A DNA stretch of 64,000 nucleotides, from positions 336,913 through 400,912 of the forward strand of contig BCIJ01000019.1 of assembly GCA_001599935.1 (NCBI GenBank). The letters are read 5' to 3'. Position numbers and translations under genes: made by a program. The notes under the pieces were generated by a model. That model searched no databases. It was not told where the DNA came from and saw nothing but the letters and a program-made list of their open reading frames with translations. This document shows, one piece after another, positions 32,280 through 45,879 of this stretch (position 1 is its first letter; every line of letters starts with the position of its first letter). This stretch comes from Holtermannia corniformis (lineage: Eukaryota; Basidiomycota; Tremellomycetes; Holtermanniales).

Positions 32280-35200
32280 TCAGCTTCGCAGAAGCTTGGC
32301 AAACCGCTTCGTCGTCCGGTGACCGCCACGCTTGGTGGGCTCCTTCGTCGGCGGAACGGTTGCGTAGGTTGTGTAGAGGCTGAACGCAGTCGCGCCTCCA
32401 CACTGGGTGTTCCTGTCACCCTTGCACTCGACGTTACACGACGAGGCCGGAGCGGTTGTAAGGACTGAGCGGGCGCCAGCACGGGCGCAGCCACAGAAGG
32501 TCCCATCGCGCATACCAGCGAGCGCGTAGCCGTTGACGCGGCACCAGAGCTGGCACTGAGGCACAGTCAAGAGCGGCGACGTCATGTTGACTTCGACCAA
32601 CACCGGGTCCTCGACATAGTCGGTGAAGCATCCCTGGTAAGGGGTCGACACGAGTGACGTCGAGGCGGCGGCGGCGGACGAGGTTGACGTTGTCGACGAC
32701 GGAGCCACCGTCTTTGATGAGGTGGCAGCGGCTGAGCTGGCGGCCGCCTTACTCGACGAACTTGCACTGGCAGCGACCGACGACGAAGCAGCAGTGCTGT
32801 GCTGGGTCACGGAGCTGGGAGACGCGATGCCGATTGGCGCAGCCAAGGTCGTGGTTCCGGTGACACCGGCCGTTGCCGCCTTGCTCGAAGCCGCCTTCGA
32901 AGACGACGAAGACGAAGCGGCCGCCTTCGAAGATGACGCCGCGGTCGATGCCGCCGTGATCGATGACGCCACAGCCTTGCTACTGCTGGACGAGGCAGTC
33001 GTTGACGAGGCTGCAGCCTTGCTCGACGAAGTTGCCGAAGTGACGCCAGTCTGTGTCGTGGATGATGAGACGGTACCGATGATGCCCGGGGTAGAGGTGC
33101 GAACCGTGGTAGCTGCGGTGCTTGACAATTTGGTTGCCGTCGACGTGTACGCAGTAGTGACAGCGTCCACCTTGCCAGACAAGTTGAGGTCGTAGACACT
33201 AAGCAGGTTGCTGCCACCACAAACTTCGGTGCTCGCGCCCGTGCACTTCATCGTACAGGTCGTGTCCGGGAGCAGCAGGGTTGGAACCTTGGTACCGCAG
33301 AAGCACTGGTTCGAGAATTGCGTTCCGACGACGGCCAGGCCCTTGGCGCGACAGGCGGCGCTGCACGTAGCGTACGAGTTGGTCGAGGCGAAGGTGACAG
33401 TGTAGTTGCTCAGCTCTCTGGAAGCTGCAACATCCTGGAAGCACCCGACGTAGTTGGCAGGGTAACCAGTGGCCGGGGGCTTAGATCCGGCACCCGTCGT
33501 GTCGTAGATGCTGACCATGTTGTTGGCACCGCACTGTGCAGTCGTGTCGCCTTGGCACTTGGTCGAGCAGAGATCATCGGAGACCAAGGTGCCGTACGAA
33601 GCCGTTGATGAGCACGAGCAAGTGTTGCCGCCAGACAATCCGGCAATCGCGTATCCCTTGTTGCGACACGTCCGTCGGCAGAGGCCGGTCGTCATGTAGC
33701 TGGCCCAAGTACGGTAAGGCGGGGCGGTGGTGAAGTCGAGCGAGTTGAAGCAGCCCTTGTAACCTTCAGGCTTGACGGCCGCCGAGATGCCCGACTTGGC
33801 GATTTCATAGACGCTGGCACGGTATGAAGCACCGCAAGTCTCGTTGGATGCACCTGTAAATGTCAGTACAAGGCGGCAAAATGACGATTCGACTGACCCT
33901 TGCAGGCCAGGTTGCACTCGGAGCTCTTGACAATGTAGCCATTGCCGGCGAGGTTGAGAGACGAGCCGCAATAGCATTCCTCTGCGTATTCGGTTCCGGC
34001 GTAGGCGTAACCCATACCCTGACATGTCTGGATGCAGTTCTTGGTAGTTAGGGTGGCCGACTTGTACATGTAGTCCTTGAGGAGCTTGCCGTTGCCGCCT
34101 TCCATCCAGCAGGCCATAAACCCATTGGCGCCGTACGTCGTGTTGACCACGTTATTCGCATCGGCGACGGTGTAGACCGAGATCGAGTCAGCTGCACCGC
34201 ACGTCTCCTTGTCGGTGACGCCTGCGCAAGCCGAGCTGCAAGCAGCCAACTGAGTCGTGACCGAAGGCTTGGTGTTGCCACAGCGGCAGAGGTTCCCGTT
34301 TTCAGTACCGGAATAGATGAAGTTGCGCGACTTGCACTGTGCGGCGCACAGGTTGGCGTTCATAAACGTACTCGTGTATGAGTAGCCATTGAGCGTAGTG
34401 CGGTCGGTGTAGCACCCTGCGTAGCCTTGGACACCGTTCGACTTGACTGTCGCGCCCGTGGTGTTGTAGAGATCCATGACCCACGACGCACCGCAGGTCT
34501 GCGATGAGTTGCCGGCACACTTGACGTTGCAGAGCGATTCCGGAAGGACTGAGCCGGTGAACGTGTTGCCGCAGAAGCACTGGTTGCCAGCCTCCGTGCC
34601 GGCGTAGGCGTAACCGCGTTCCGAGCAAGCCAAACGGCAAACGCCGCCTGTCATGGTGCCAAGGGAGTAGGTGTACTCGTTGAGCGCGCGCTTAGTCGAT
34701 GGGTCCGAGAAGCAGCCGAGCCAGCCGGTCGGCTTGCCAGTGACGACTTGAGCGTTGGTTGTGTTGTACATGCTTATCTTGTAAGAGCCACCGCAAATCT
34801 GGGAGGTGTTGCCCTTGCAAGTGTTGGTGCACGAAGTGGCGGGAAGGACTTGGCCACCCTTGTATTCGTTGCCGCAGAAGCACTGCGTCGAGTACTCGGC
34901 GCCGGCAAGCTTGTAACCGAGTTCCTTGCAGCCCTTGGTGCACTGCTCGATCGTCAAGACGTTACTGGTGAACATGTAGTCGGTGAGCGCGGGTGCAGAA
35001 GTCGTGTCGGCGTAGCAACCTGCGCGTATGAGTAAAGTAAAGGTGAATGCCGAAACCAAACTTACCGAGCCATCCGTCAGGGCGCGAGCTCGAGTAATCG
35101 GGTGCAGTGACAGACGAAGTGTTGTACGTCTCGACGTAGCCGGCAGCCCCGCAGGTCTCGGTGCTGTTACCCGCGCACTTTGAGCTACACCACGCGGCGG

Positions 35201-37566
35201 GCATCTGTCGCGTCGGTGGCGAGGTGTTGCCACACTTGCAAAGCGACCCGTTTTCCAAACCGGAGAAGGCGTACTTGAAGCCGGCGCAAGCAGTCTTGCA
35301 GAGCTCGACTGTCATCGAGGTGGAAGTGTAAGAGTACTCGGTCAAGGCAGTGGTCGTGCCGCTGTCGACAAAGCAACCGAGGTAGCCAGACGGCCGGGCA
35401 GCGCGCTGAGTAGCCGGGGTAACGGCCGCGACCGACGTGTTGTAGAGCTCGAGGTTGGTGGAAGCGCCGCAAGTCTGCTTGGCGTTGCCGGCGCAAGCAG
35501 TCTGGCATTGGCTTGAAGGCATTTGCTGACCGCCGTTGAAATCATTGCCACAGTAGCAGCGGTTGCCGTCCTGAACACCGGCGTACTTGAACGAAAGCTC
35601 GCTGCAGCCGTTGACACAGGAGTCGACCGTGTTGGTGTTGAGGTTCCAGTTGTTGCCTGAAAGGGCCAAGACACCATTGCCCTGCGCGAAGCATCCCTGC
35701 CAGCCAGCTGGGTGCGTCACGTTGTCGAGCGTGATGGCGGCGTTGGTCAAGTTGAAGACATTGAGCTTGTAGAGGTCACCGCAAGTCTCTGAAGCGTTGC
35801 CGCTGCAGAGGCGCGTGCACTGGTCGGCCGGCACGAAGGAACCGGTACCGATGTCGTACTTGGTACCACAGTAGCAGGTGCTACCGTAGTAGGTGCCGGA
35901 CCAGGTTGCGCCCTTGGCAAGGCAAGCGGACGCGCAGACGTTGGTCGTCATGCTAGCAGAGGTGAAGGAGTATGAAGAAGCCCCAATAAGACCCGAGCTG
36001 GTACCAGGGGAGCTGTAGCAACCCTTTGAAAAAGCGTTGCTCGAGCCGCCGACCACGACTGATGTGTCGGTTGTATGAAAAGTCGCCATCCGGTACGAGT
36101 CGCCGCAGATTTGAGAGCTGTTGCCGGCACAAGGCTGCGAGCACTGGCTGACGTTGAAGTACGAGGCGCCGAGGTTGAGCGACCCCTCGGCGGCACACGA
36201 GCAGCGGAAGCCGCCACGAAGCTCGAGGGAAGCAAAGTTGAACCCGGAAGCGGCGCACGAGTTGAGGCAGCGCTCTTGCGTCATGGCGCCGTCGACGAAG
36301 GAGTTGCGGCTGGTGAATGTTGGGTTCCAGTCGTCATCCGCAAAGCAACCAGCGTATTGCCATCCAGTGCCGGTCGGTAGCTTGTACGGGCGCTGGTCGG
36401 CGACGGGCACGACCCTGGGGCCATCGATACCGGTGAACTTGCTGACGTCGAGCCCGGCAACCGCAGGGTTGCAAGTTGGCTTCGAACCCGAGGCCCAAAG
36501 CTTGTTGCAGCCCGGGATGGCAGGGATGGTGACCTTGTCGGCGTTACCGTTTGGCTGCTGGAGTGTGCCGCGCTCGGGGTTGTTACAGGCGTAGGCGGCG
36601 CCGATGTCGTGATAGGGTGCGAGAGAAGGGCAGTCCTGCATGGGCATCGAGTAGCCCTTGTTGACACAGCCCTGGTCGTTGAGAGCCTTGCGGAGAACGG
36701 ACGTGTCCCAGCCGGCAACAAAGTCGGCATGGATGCCCGCACCGGTTGTGTCACCGCTGGCCCACGCCAGGTGGCCGTTGACGTTCTTGCCGGGGGCAAT
36801 GTCCTCGTTGTGCCAGGTGTACTCGAGCAAGATGGTCGGAAGGCGGACTGGGTGCGTGGCCGGGCATGGGCCGTTACGCGTGTCGGCATTGGCAGGCCAG
36901 CCAACAGGGTACGACATGTGTGTCATGTCGTCCTTCCAGAGGTTTACACCATCCCAGCAAGCCGGGAAGTGAACCTCGGTCTTGATACCCCATGGGCAGA
37001 TGTGATCAAAGTTGAAGTTGGGCCCGTATAGCGTGTTGGTGAAGGTAGACTCGGTTTGGCAACCGAAGAGGAACAAGCCCGAGTAGTCGTCCGTTTTGCT
37101 GTTGGGGTCACCGACTAGCATGCGGAGACCCTCTGGGAACGGTTCGACGGGCACGTCGGGAGACGTGCGCGGCAAGAAGTAGTAGAAGCGGACGACGGCC
37201 GAGATTGGGATGAAAGTCGTGTTGGCGTTCGTTGGGTCATTGATCCAGTATAGGTTGGGCATCCAGTAGTTGGATTTGTCTGCCTTGATGTTAACGGACG
37301 TGCACTTGGCCGCCTTGTAGACATCGGAGCTGTAGGCGGCATGGATCGCGCTACCACCTGCTACTGTCAGTGGCGAATCAGGAAGATGTGGCCTACTGAC
37401 CGACGATCTTGTGCATGTGCGTGCTCTGTGCGTTGGGGTTCACGATCGGATCAAGCATCTCGTTGGCGATCGTGTAGACATTGTCCATGTGCCAGGCGTC
37501 AGAGCCGGCATTGGCCACAATCGCCAAGAGCGAGACGGAGAAAAGGGAAAGGAGGTGCGAGAACAT
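32280..37566 (-). CDS. Secreted DUF1996 protein with eleven WSC domains
   Basis: From ATG 37566 a signal peptide (MFSHLLSLFSVSLLAIVANA) leads into a DUF1996 domain of about 330 residues (AWHMDNVYTIANEMLDPIVN, STHMHKIVG, NYWMPNLYWINDP, FDHICPWGIKTEVHFPACWD, HPVRLPTILLEYTW). Eleven WSC modules of about 90 residues follow, each with the pattern GC(F/Y)...C...C...G...C.CG...C...C.G....CG. Ten are in tandem; the eleventh comes after a Ser/Thr/Ala-rich mucin-like linker of about 150 residues (32650-33170). The protein ends TKRFAKLLRS with no GPI signal or membrane helix. Three short introns (near 37360, 35020 and 33860) keep frame. Total about 1,700 residues. WSC domains bind cell-wall glycans; the protein is expected in the wall or medium. 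The exact job of DUF1996 is unknown. Confidence 0.88.
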
Positions 37567-38768
37567 GGTGGGAGGGGCTGCGAGCAACGTCAGATGGTAG
37601 GCTGGTGGGCAGAGAGCCACTCACAATCGCTTGCGACCTGCGCAGAGTAGAGGTCGTAAGGTTGAGGACGACGCCCTGCGTAGTCTACAAGCGTCAGCGC
37701 TGTCTTGGCTACCGAGCGAACAACCAACCTGGTATGAGCTTCAGTCGATGAAGCTGGTCGTAGTCTGTCGGACCCTAGCGGCGCGGGTCGCGATCTTGTC
37801 GTCAAATGAGTACTAGTCTCGAGTAGTTGAGGATTGCAGAAGAGGGCCGGTGTGGCGAGGGCGATCGCTTCTTATGAGCCGCCGCTGATAGGCAAAATGT
37901 CTCGCTGGGTGGTGGCAGGTGGTGCCGTCGACGTCGGTGGAGGGAAAGTAATGGGCCTGACTCGGTGAGCAATTGAGCTCTTAATGTCTTCGATCTTGTT
38001 CAACAAGGTGTGGCGAGCGACGGCGTCCACAGGCCAGCCTGGAGATGATCAACCGAAAGCGTCAAGCGACCGCGGCTGCTCTGGGAAGCTTTGCAGTCAC
38101 AGAGTGAGACGGCGGCGCGCAGTGGCCGGTGAGCGTGGACGCGTCCGGCAAGTCTGGCAGATGGCCGCCCGTCGTACTCGAATGCAAGGTTTGCGTCTGG
38201 AAGCATCATCAGGGTCGCCATGGCAACGACCACGCGCCGAAAGGGGCAGGTCCGCGCACGAGTCCGCCACCGCCACGGCGTTTCAGCTCGAGCAGGCGTG
38301 CCACGACGGTTTGGGTGTGGGCCGTGTAGGTTGTCTATCTCCGACGACCGGGTTGCCTGTTGCCATCATCGTTGGCCGGACTGCGCACGGTCGCCCGGCG
38401 GGACATGCCTATCAACGGAATGCAGCTTGATCGAGCGGCGCGCAGCAGGGCCAGGCCGGAGCAGCGTCTCCGGGCTTGTCGGACGTGCCGCCGCCTCGCC
38501 CGCCTTCTCGAGTGATCGGCTCAATGACTTCATGGATCGTCGGAAACCGGCGCAGACGCCGCTGCAGTCGGTGGGCAAAGGGGCGTTTGCTCAGAGCCGA
38601 GCAGGCCTCCAGACCAGCCATCTTGGTGGCGGCAGTGGCTGATAAAGAACATGCTGCCCCGGCGGCAGTGGCAGGTTATGCGGGGCCACACGTAGCTGAT
38701 CGTCTGCATGCCGAGCTCTATCAGAGATGCCACCAGCGCCCAAGACACCTGCGTACACGATGCTTGGC
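37567..38768. other. 1.2-kb intergenic region
   Basis: Lies upstream of the WSC gene and downstream of the GT18-like gene, both on the minus strand. GC-rich open frames on both strands (for example around 38000-38640) show no domain, no signal and no splice logic. I take this as promoter plus 3' untranslated sequence. Confidence 0.45.
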
Positions 38769-41700
38769 TCACCGCTCATCGGCCCAACCACCGTTCTCAC
38801 CGAGGTAAACCTTGCCCGGTCTGGGTTCGGGGTCCATGTAGGAGCACCGGTGGAGCTCAAAGCATCGCTCTCGGACGCCGGCGAGCACGCGTGGGATCTC
38901 GCCGTCATTCGCCTCGACGACCTGTTGGAACTTGGCCTCCCAGTCGGAGGTGAGGAAGCGCCGGGACCGAGCGATGACTGAATCCCACGTCATGTCAGGC
39001 GGGATACTGCGGAGAAACCGCGTCAGCGTGGTGATCGACCAGGTGCTGAACGCCACCAACTATCGGTCAATAGGGTTCCCCAAAGCTTTTTCAAGCTTTT
39101 CGAGGAGCTCCGCCTTGTCTTGCACCTTGTACGCATAGACGTATGGTTCCCCGAGCGATATCGCCGGACCATGCTGGCTCGTCCAGCTGAGTGCATGTCA
39201 GCGTCATGCAAGACGTCATGCAGTGCCACTCACTCGGAGAACATGTCCCATCCGGGCGGCATCGGGTCCTCTTTAAAGTATGGCAGGACCACTGGGGTTC
39301 CTTGACACCTGAGTGACGTCAACCAGCGTGGTGACAGCGAAATGGGACTTACAGCGCAGTGTAGACACTGGGACTGATGGTGGGCGCGCCAATGCCCAGC
39401 AGCACTTTGACCGAGCTCACAAGCCGCTCGTATTCTAGTCGCGTTTGGAACCCAATGTCGGTCACGCCCTCGGGAATTGGCTTGTTGTCAGGCGCATCAA
39501 TGTTGGCGGTTGACAGAAAGTCGAAAGTGACATTGTCGTTCTTGATCTCGGACCAGACGGTGGGATCTGGCCCGCGTGGGTGGTGGTAGAAGTAGCCTGC
39601 GATGTAAGGTTGGCAACATTGGACGGACTTAACGTACTAGACTTCTTGGCGTATATCAGAATAGAGTCATTGCGATCCGCGTGCGAAACCCAAGGGACCG
39701 TCGTACACAGCTTCTCGATTGAGAAAGGCATGAACGAATGTCCAGGATATTTGAAAGGCCTGGGTTATCAGCTTGGGCCGCACGCGCTGCAAGCGACTTA
39801 CACCACGCTCCATTCCTGACCAATGGGGTTGAAGGACCATTCGTCAGTGTCATGCCTAGCCCACCAGTAGTCGACATTCGCGACACCGAGTGGCCGTGCG
39901 CCCCACTGAGTGTGGATGAGCAGGGGTTGCCAGTCATTGCTTGCACTCACGTAGTCAGCCGCGAATAAGCGCCAGATTGGGATGACGCCAAGCTCTGCTT
40001 CTGGGATCGGGTCTTCCGGGTCGAGGATTGACGAGGCATTGTGAGGTGGCCGGTAGTGCTCTGGCGCAATGCACCGTGGGTCTGTGACGCACGAGACAAC
40101 CTGGGTATCTTGTGTCCACACCATGTGGCTGCGCGCGTTAGCTCGGCGCGCTCTGCACAGCACTCACACAACGTCTGGGATGATCTTCGAAAGCCTGACC
40201 ATATCCTTGTAACCGTTGCACGCCAATAACAGGTAGCCGTTCTCCTCTATTTGCTTGACCTATCGCGTGTCAGCGCAGACTCGCGATGGACCGGGTCAGA
40301 CATACTACACTCTTCATCCAGATGACCTCTCCTGTTGTGCTCCCTTTCTCATACACGGCCTCGGCAATGTACCACCAGCCAGTCAGCACGACGGGCCGAG
40401 GCGGGCATTTGATCTCATTGGTGAGGCACATTTTCAGCTTGGCGATCGATTGCATGTTGTGTGCCCAAGCTGCGGGCGAGAAACTGGAAGGTGTCAGCAA
40501 GGTCGGACTGGACAATTGCTGTAGCTGAGCATGTCACATGCGGTGATGTGCCCTCGCAGGCGAATCGAAACCTCAGTGGCAATTGCCAAGCATCAGTTGC
40601 AGATCCACAGCCGAGTGCGCGGCAGGTCGAATAGGCAGCATCAAGAGACGAATAGTCGCTCAGAACAACTTTCGCTCACGGCTCGACGCGTACGGCACTG
40701 GACCGCTCCTTTACATCCGACATGATCAACGGAAATGCCACGTCGGTCGGAAGCATGCTCACAACCACCAGTTCTGCCACGGAATAGCAGACCCTGGCAG
40801 GCGAGGCCAAGTCACAGACGGCACGCTAGGCATCTGCTCAAAAGGAGCAACCGAACGCCAGAGTGAAGCGCTATTCTCCGTGCGTCCGAGTCATCGTTGA
40901 GAAACACCTTGGAACAACGGCTTCAGAGCCCCAAAGATAGCTTCGACGCCAGCCGAGACTGATGCCAGTTCTCCCGTCGCTAGCCTGCATTACACAGCCA
41001 CGAGACCATATGCTGTATGGCCGCGAAGTTGTTACCGGGGTTACTTGATTACAGATAGAGAGAAAAGAGGTCGGGCGAGATGGCATTGACGGTCTTTGGC
41101 AAAAAGCTGCTGAACCTGGGCGAGCCCGGGTGCTAGCGTTACAAGAACCATGTTGCAGAAGGGACCGCAGCTCTGCAGACAGATTGGCGGTATGCGAAGA
41201 CAAGGTGCCCTTCGATAGCGCCCTGACTTGACTCGACAATGTGCCGTGCAGGCAACGGCAGCATGTTATACCGCGTGTGAAGCCAGACGAAAGCACGATC
41301 GAGACATGAACGCGAGCTGGCTGCTCCAATGGTTGTCGAGACCTCGCATCGTTGGTGTCGGTGATGATGCACGACGACAATAGTAGCACCACTCGAGACA
41401 CCAGTGCTTGTGCATAGTCTATCAACCTCGTGCAGATGGGGAGCACTCAAGGGACAGATCATGACGAGACTGCCATCCATGAGAAAAAGAGGCGGTCCGT
41501 GCGTCGAGCTTGTCAATGAGTCTTATGAGCTGTCTGCAGTGCCCAGGCAGCCCAGCTCAACCCGTCTGACCCATCAAACCCAGCAGGAGAACACATGACA
41601 GGCAAAGATGCAGATCGGCGACTCACTGTTGCAACGTTGCCTCCCTCGCCATCAACCTCTCAACCTCTCTCCACTGCACGGCCCTCAGACACCCTGGCGG

Positions 41701-42063
41701 GTCATCCTCGACCGGTCCATCCGGGGACCAGCCACTGCACGCATGCAATCCAAGCTTCTCTTGGCCATACTGGATGTGCCAGGCGAGATCCTCGGCTGGG
41801 ACGGAGCGATGGGCGAGGATCAAGATCAGGGCAATGGTCAGGAGGGGGAGGATGATCTTCAACTGTCGAACTGTCGGCCTCGGAAACGCCCAGCGACGAG
41901 TTGGTTGGCCAGCTTTAAGGCCTGATCCTGACCCGTTACCGAGTGGTGGGTAACGGGGATCCACCTCGAGGTCGTCGGCGTCGGCGGGCTCATTGTTGGA
42001 CAAAAGCGGCTGGGCCGTTGGATCCGCGGCCTGCATGGGGATATACTGAGGTGGGGTGGCCAT
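38769..42063 (-). CDS. GT18/MGAT5-like glycosyltransferase, Golgi type II membrane protein
   Basis: Probable beta-1,6-N-acetylglucosaminyltransferase-like enzyme. The C-terminal half is well supported: AELGVIPIWRLFAADYVSAS, HTQWGARPLGVANVDYWWAR, PWVSHADRND, then KVLLGIGAPTISPSVYTALC and QGTPVVLPYF, then SQHGPAISLGEPYVYAYKV and DKAELLEKLEKAL. The G-x-G-x-P...A...G-x-x-x-x-x-P...SQH order is that of family 18 glycosyltransferases. It stops GENGGWADER at 38769. The proposed N-terminus (ATG 42063) has a short cytosolic tail and a signal anchor LKIILPLLTIALILILAHRS, as Golgi enzymes do. Exons between 40530 and 41620 are not resolved, so the link of the anchor exon to the catalytic half is inferred from position and strand. 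Confidence 0.6.
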
Positions 42064-42546
42064 GGCGGTGGGAGTGAGCTACCGCACGATCTACGAGCGG
42101 CGGTACTGATGTAGCTATCTGCTGATGCTCCGCACAGGTCGCCGCGTCCGCACAGGGAGGGACGCGCGCCAAGGGTCTACCCTATGCTGCCGAACGGGAT
42201 CCGACGCGGCGTGTGGTCGAGTTGACTTTGCCCACTCGCAGGGGCTACGCAAGAGACTGTGCACTCTGATGCTCTACTCAGGACCTGTGCTTATGCCCAC
42301 TGCCCTCCTGTTCCTTCCCGAGGCCCTCATAGCGTCGGCTAATTGACTTGATCGCTCACTGATCACTGATCCTAATGCTGATTAGGAATTGACTGACAAG
42401 CTCGCATCAGGGACCGTCGCGTGTTTGTGCTTCTAGTTCCAGATCCACGCCGCGTGCAAACACTGACGCCCACCGCACCGCGCAGATCCTTGCCATCTCG
42501 CCATACAGCGCTCGCTACGACAAGCCAACGCAGCATCAGCATCAGC
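42064..42546. promoter_or_regulatory. Shared divergent promoter of two glycosyltransferase genes
   Basis: 483 bp separate the start codon of the GT18-like gene (minus) from that of the GT90 gene (plus). No coding frame is supported. No TATA box in standard position was recognised on either side. Confidence 0.45.
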
Positions 42547-45500
42547 ATGGGCAGCGTCATTCCGCGCTCGCGCCGAAAAGCAGTCGTGTATGCGAGTGTG
42601 GCATCAGTGCTTGTCCTGGGCCTGCTCTGGCATGGCGCATCGTATACTGCCTACACTCCGCCAGAACTCGGCTTCGACCTCAAAGGGGTCAAGGAGTGGG
42701 GCAAGGGTCTGGGTACGTATCGTGTAGCGTTGTGTCAATGAGCTGAGCTGACATGTCCATCTCACAGCTGGCGGCCTCAAGCTAGAAAAAGTCGAACGGG
42801 TTGGTCTGGTCCAGCTGCCGCGTCTGGCGAGCACCAATGCCGACTCGCCAACCGACACTGGTGCAAACCAACTCTCAACAACACTCTCAGAGCACCCAAT
42901 TGAGGTCTTGATCCGTCAAGCGACCGAACGTGCTGCCGAGATCGAGGCCAAAGAGGCTAGCATCACTTCGCTCGAGGATGCCGTGAGAGATTATCAAGCT
43001 ACATTTGGCATGAACCCGCCAAGAGGTTTCGAGCGGTGGTCAGTGTTGATCAATCTGGCAATCGTATCTGCACCTCATGGCTAACCTGACGCTAAACAGG
43101 TATGCCTTTACGTCTTCTCACGGATCCTACACAGCCCCGTCCCTCATCCCGCTAGCGCACACATCCGTTCTGCCTTTCCTCTCGGTCCCAGCCGCGATCC
43201 TGCACGAGCGTGTCCTGCTCGAAGCAGAGAACCCAGATTGGGCATTCTACCTCAAGATCTGGAATCCGGCCACGGGCGGGCTGGGCGACGAGGACCATAT
43301 CCTGCCGGTGGCCGATTGGGAGGATATGTTCAAGGGAGGTGCGACGGCGAATGTGTCGTATCCCAAGAACCCGGTCGCAAAGTCTTATGCGTGGGCACCG
43401 CCGTGAGTCATGCCTGGGAATACGGTTCCGAGCGTGGAATGCTGTCGGTTCTGCCGGCGGTTGCATCTTCAACCCTCTGAGACGACCTGGGGAGATGGGA
43501 TTGACGATCGACATCAAGTTTGTCCCGTCCCTCCTCCGTCCCTAATTATCTACCGGCGTCCCCTGACTTCTCCTCGGCCATCTATCCCTCTCTGAGTCGG
43601 CACGCTGACGCATCACTCAACTTAGAGCCCTCCGCAAGCTCATCCTCCCCGTCGCCCATATCCTTCCGACACCCCTCGACGGCGACCTCGATACGACCGT
43701 CATCTTCAGCATCGAAGACCAACCACGCAAACAGCTCGATGGCGAGACGATGCGCCAGAGTCTTGAACTGGCTCAGGCGGGCGAACGTGAGTTGTCTTGA
43801 GCGCAAGCTTCCCTTTCGAGAATACTAGTTCTCGAGGGGCGACGGTCTGTCGACGCGGGCACGGACAGGGCTGATAGCTTTGGTAGTGTGGGAACAGTCG
43901 GCGTTGGAAAAATCGGAGCAGTGGGGACACAAGATTGGATGGTGGGTTTGTTATGTTTCGTGGTCTGAGGCATGCGGCGACATCAGCCCCAGTTTTTGCC
44001 CACCCTTTCGCAGGTCAACTCTGCGTACCGCCTACCCTCTCTCCTCCCTGACCGCGCCCGTCTCTTGCATCGTCTCTCCCAGCTCAGCTTGCGCGCATGA
44101 TGCTGACCTGTAATTAGGAAATGGACGTGCCCGACCGGCTCGCCATTCTATGAGAAGGAACGGATCGATCCCGGACGCGATAATGTGCTCAACTACCCGG
44201 CCCGCGCCGACCTCGCCGACCGCTCAGGTATCAAAAGCTTCATTTACGATGCGCTCAAGAGCTACGATTTCTGCGAGAACACCATCTTGCATGGGATCGT
44301 GAGTAGTGTCTCGGCATGACACGCGTCTGCGCGGCATGGTAGTGACAGCAAGCTGATATAGACTTTGTAGCACTCTCTTCTGATCCAGGACCAACGGTGG
44401 ACGCACTCGATGCTACCCGTGGTCACCAACACGCACGTACGTAACATGACCAAGAGCTCTATGGAAGCCGTGCTGAAACCATTTCCTTGTAGTCTAGAAC
44501 GACGCCAGATCTCGTTTGGACGCCGCCGTTGGCCTGTGATGGTTCGTTTCGGCTGCTTCGGTAAGATGCACATGGCCCTGACGCGGCCTACAGTGACGCT
44601 TGACCCGATTCCGTGGGCGGAGAAGACAGACTCGCGATTATTGTGGCGTGGTCAAGCGTAAGTCGACAAGCGCTTCTGGCGTGTCCACCGTATTCTACCT
44701 GCGTCTGGAGCCACGAACGACTTTGCAGCCTGCAGTGTGCAGTTCATTGGCGTGTCAAATCATCCTCTCTGATCTCTACTCGTGCTTCACTGTGTACATT
44801 GAATAACGTATCAGCCGCTGATACATTGCATAGTAACGGTCTGCCACACAACAAAGGATTCGGCTGGCGCGCCGCTCAACGCCACCGCGTGCACCAGCTC
44901 GGACACAACGCGACCGGTATGCGCGACGTTCTGGTCACCCGACCGAACGACCACTGGACCGCCTACTCGCCGCTCGCGTCCAGTACCAAGGTCGTACAGG
45001 AATCATGGGATGTCAAGGCGCTCGTCAAAAAGTATCTTGACCTGTGGATGGTCGGCTCGCCGTATTTTGTAAGTGCACCTTGGCAACGCAACGAGGGCGG
45101 TACTGACAGACGTCTAGTGCAGTGAAGAGGATGGAAGCTGTGATATGATGAGGGCCGAGATCAACTATGGGTCAGATGTCGACGTGGGCGCGCGTAATAC
45201 CAGTCAGCTGATCTCCACAGGCCAAAAGTCACACCAGACCAGGCGAAGCTGTCAGTCCTTCCCGAGTCTGCATGCCCACAGCTGACATTACGCAGCTACA
45301 AGTATATTCTCGACGTCGATGGTCACGGCTGGAGCTCGCGCTTCCGACGAGAGTTGACGACGGGTTCGGTGCTGCTCAAGAGCACCATCGTGGTACGTAT
45401 ACCAGACCAGCCTGCCATGATTTATGCTGACCATCGGCAGGCCGAGTGGCACTCGACGGTGCTCATTCCTTGGTACGCGACTGCTATCCAATGCAGGCTA

Positions 45501-45879
45501 GTCGCTTACGAATACAGGTACCACTACGTCCCCCTCAAGGTGGACTACTCGGATGTCTTTGACATCATGGCGTTCTTCAATGGCTCGCCAGATGATGCTG
45601 TTTCCGGCCGAGACGAGCTCGCTGAGAGGATTGCGGCCAATGGGCGGCGCTTTGCTGTCGAACGATGGCGGTGAGGATCTCGGCGCGTCTCGGAGTGTAG
45701 TAAAACTGACGAATCCAGAACTGAGGACATGCAAAGCTTTACTCTTCTTATGCTGCTCGAGGTAGGTCGGGCACGCCCGCGAGATCAGCTGCTGATATTG
45801 ACAGTACCAACGCATGTGGTCATTCGACCGCGAGGCATCGACGTACCAGCCGCTCGAAGAGATGGAACTCGACATGTAA
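42547..45879 (+). CDS. GT90 (CAP10-like) glycosyltransferase
   Basis: Golgi type II membrane protein related to Cryptococcus Cap10/Cap59-group and beta-1,2-xylosyltransferases of family GT90, which decorate capsule, wall or glycolipid glycans. ATG 42547 opens with a basic tail and a signal anchor (VVYASVASVLVLGLLWHGAS). A coiled stem follows (EVLIRQATERAAEIEAKEAS), then PPRGFERWYAF, the usual start of the CAP10 region. Later exons give WTCPTGSPFYEKE, TTPDLVWTPP, DSRLLWRGQATG, RHRVHQLG, KYILDVDGHGWSSRFRRELT, GSVLLKSTI, EWHSTVLIPWYHYVPLKVDY and DVFDIMAFF. The end is MEELDM-like (LEEMELDM), with stop TAA 45877-45879. There are at least ten exons, some very short. Acidic D-x-D and the late LDVDGHGWSSR/K..Y-Y-PL blocks are intact. 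Middle exons at 43390-44100 are hand-placed. Confidence 0.82.

Noticed and set aside
37984..38642. Overlapping plus-strand frames upstream of the WSC gene
   Set aside because: No domain, signal or splice structure; GC-driven open reading.
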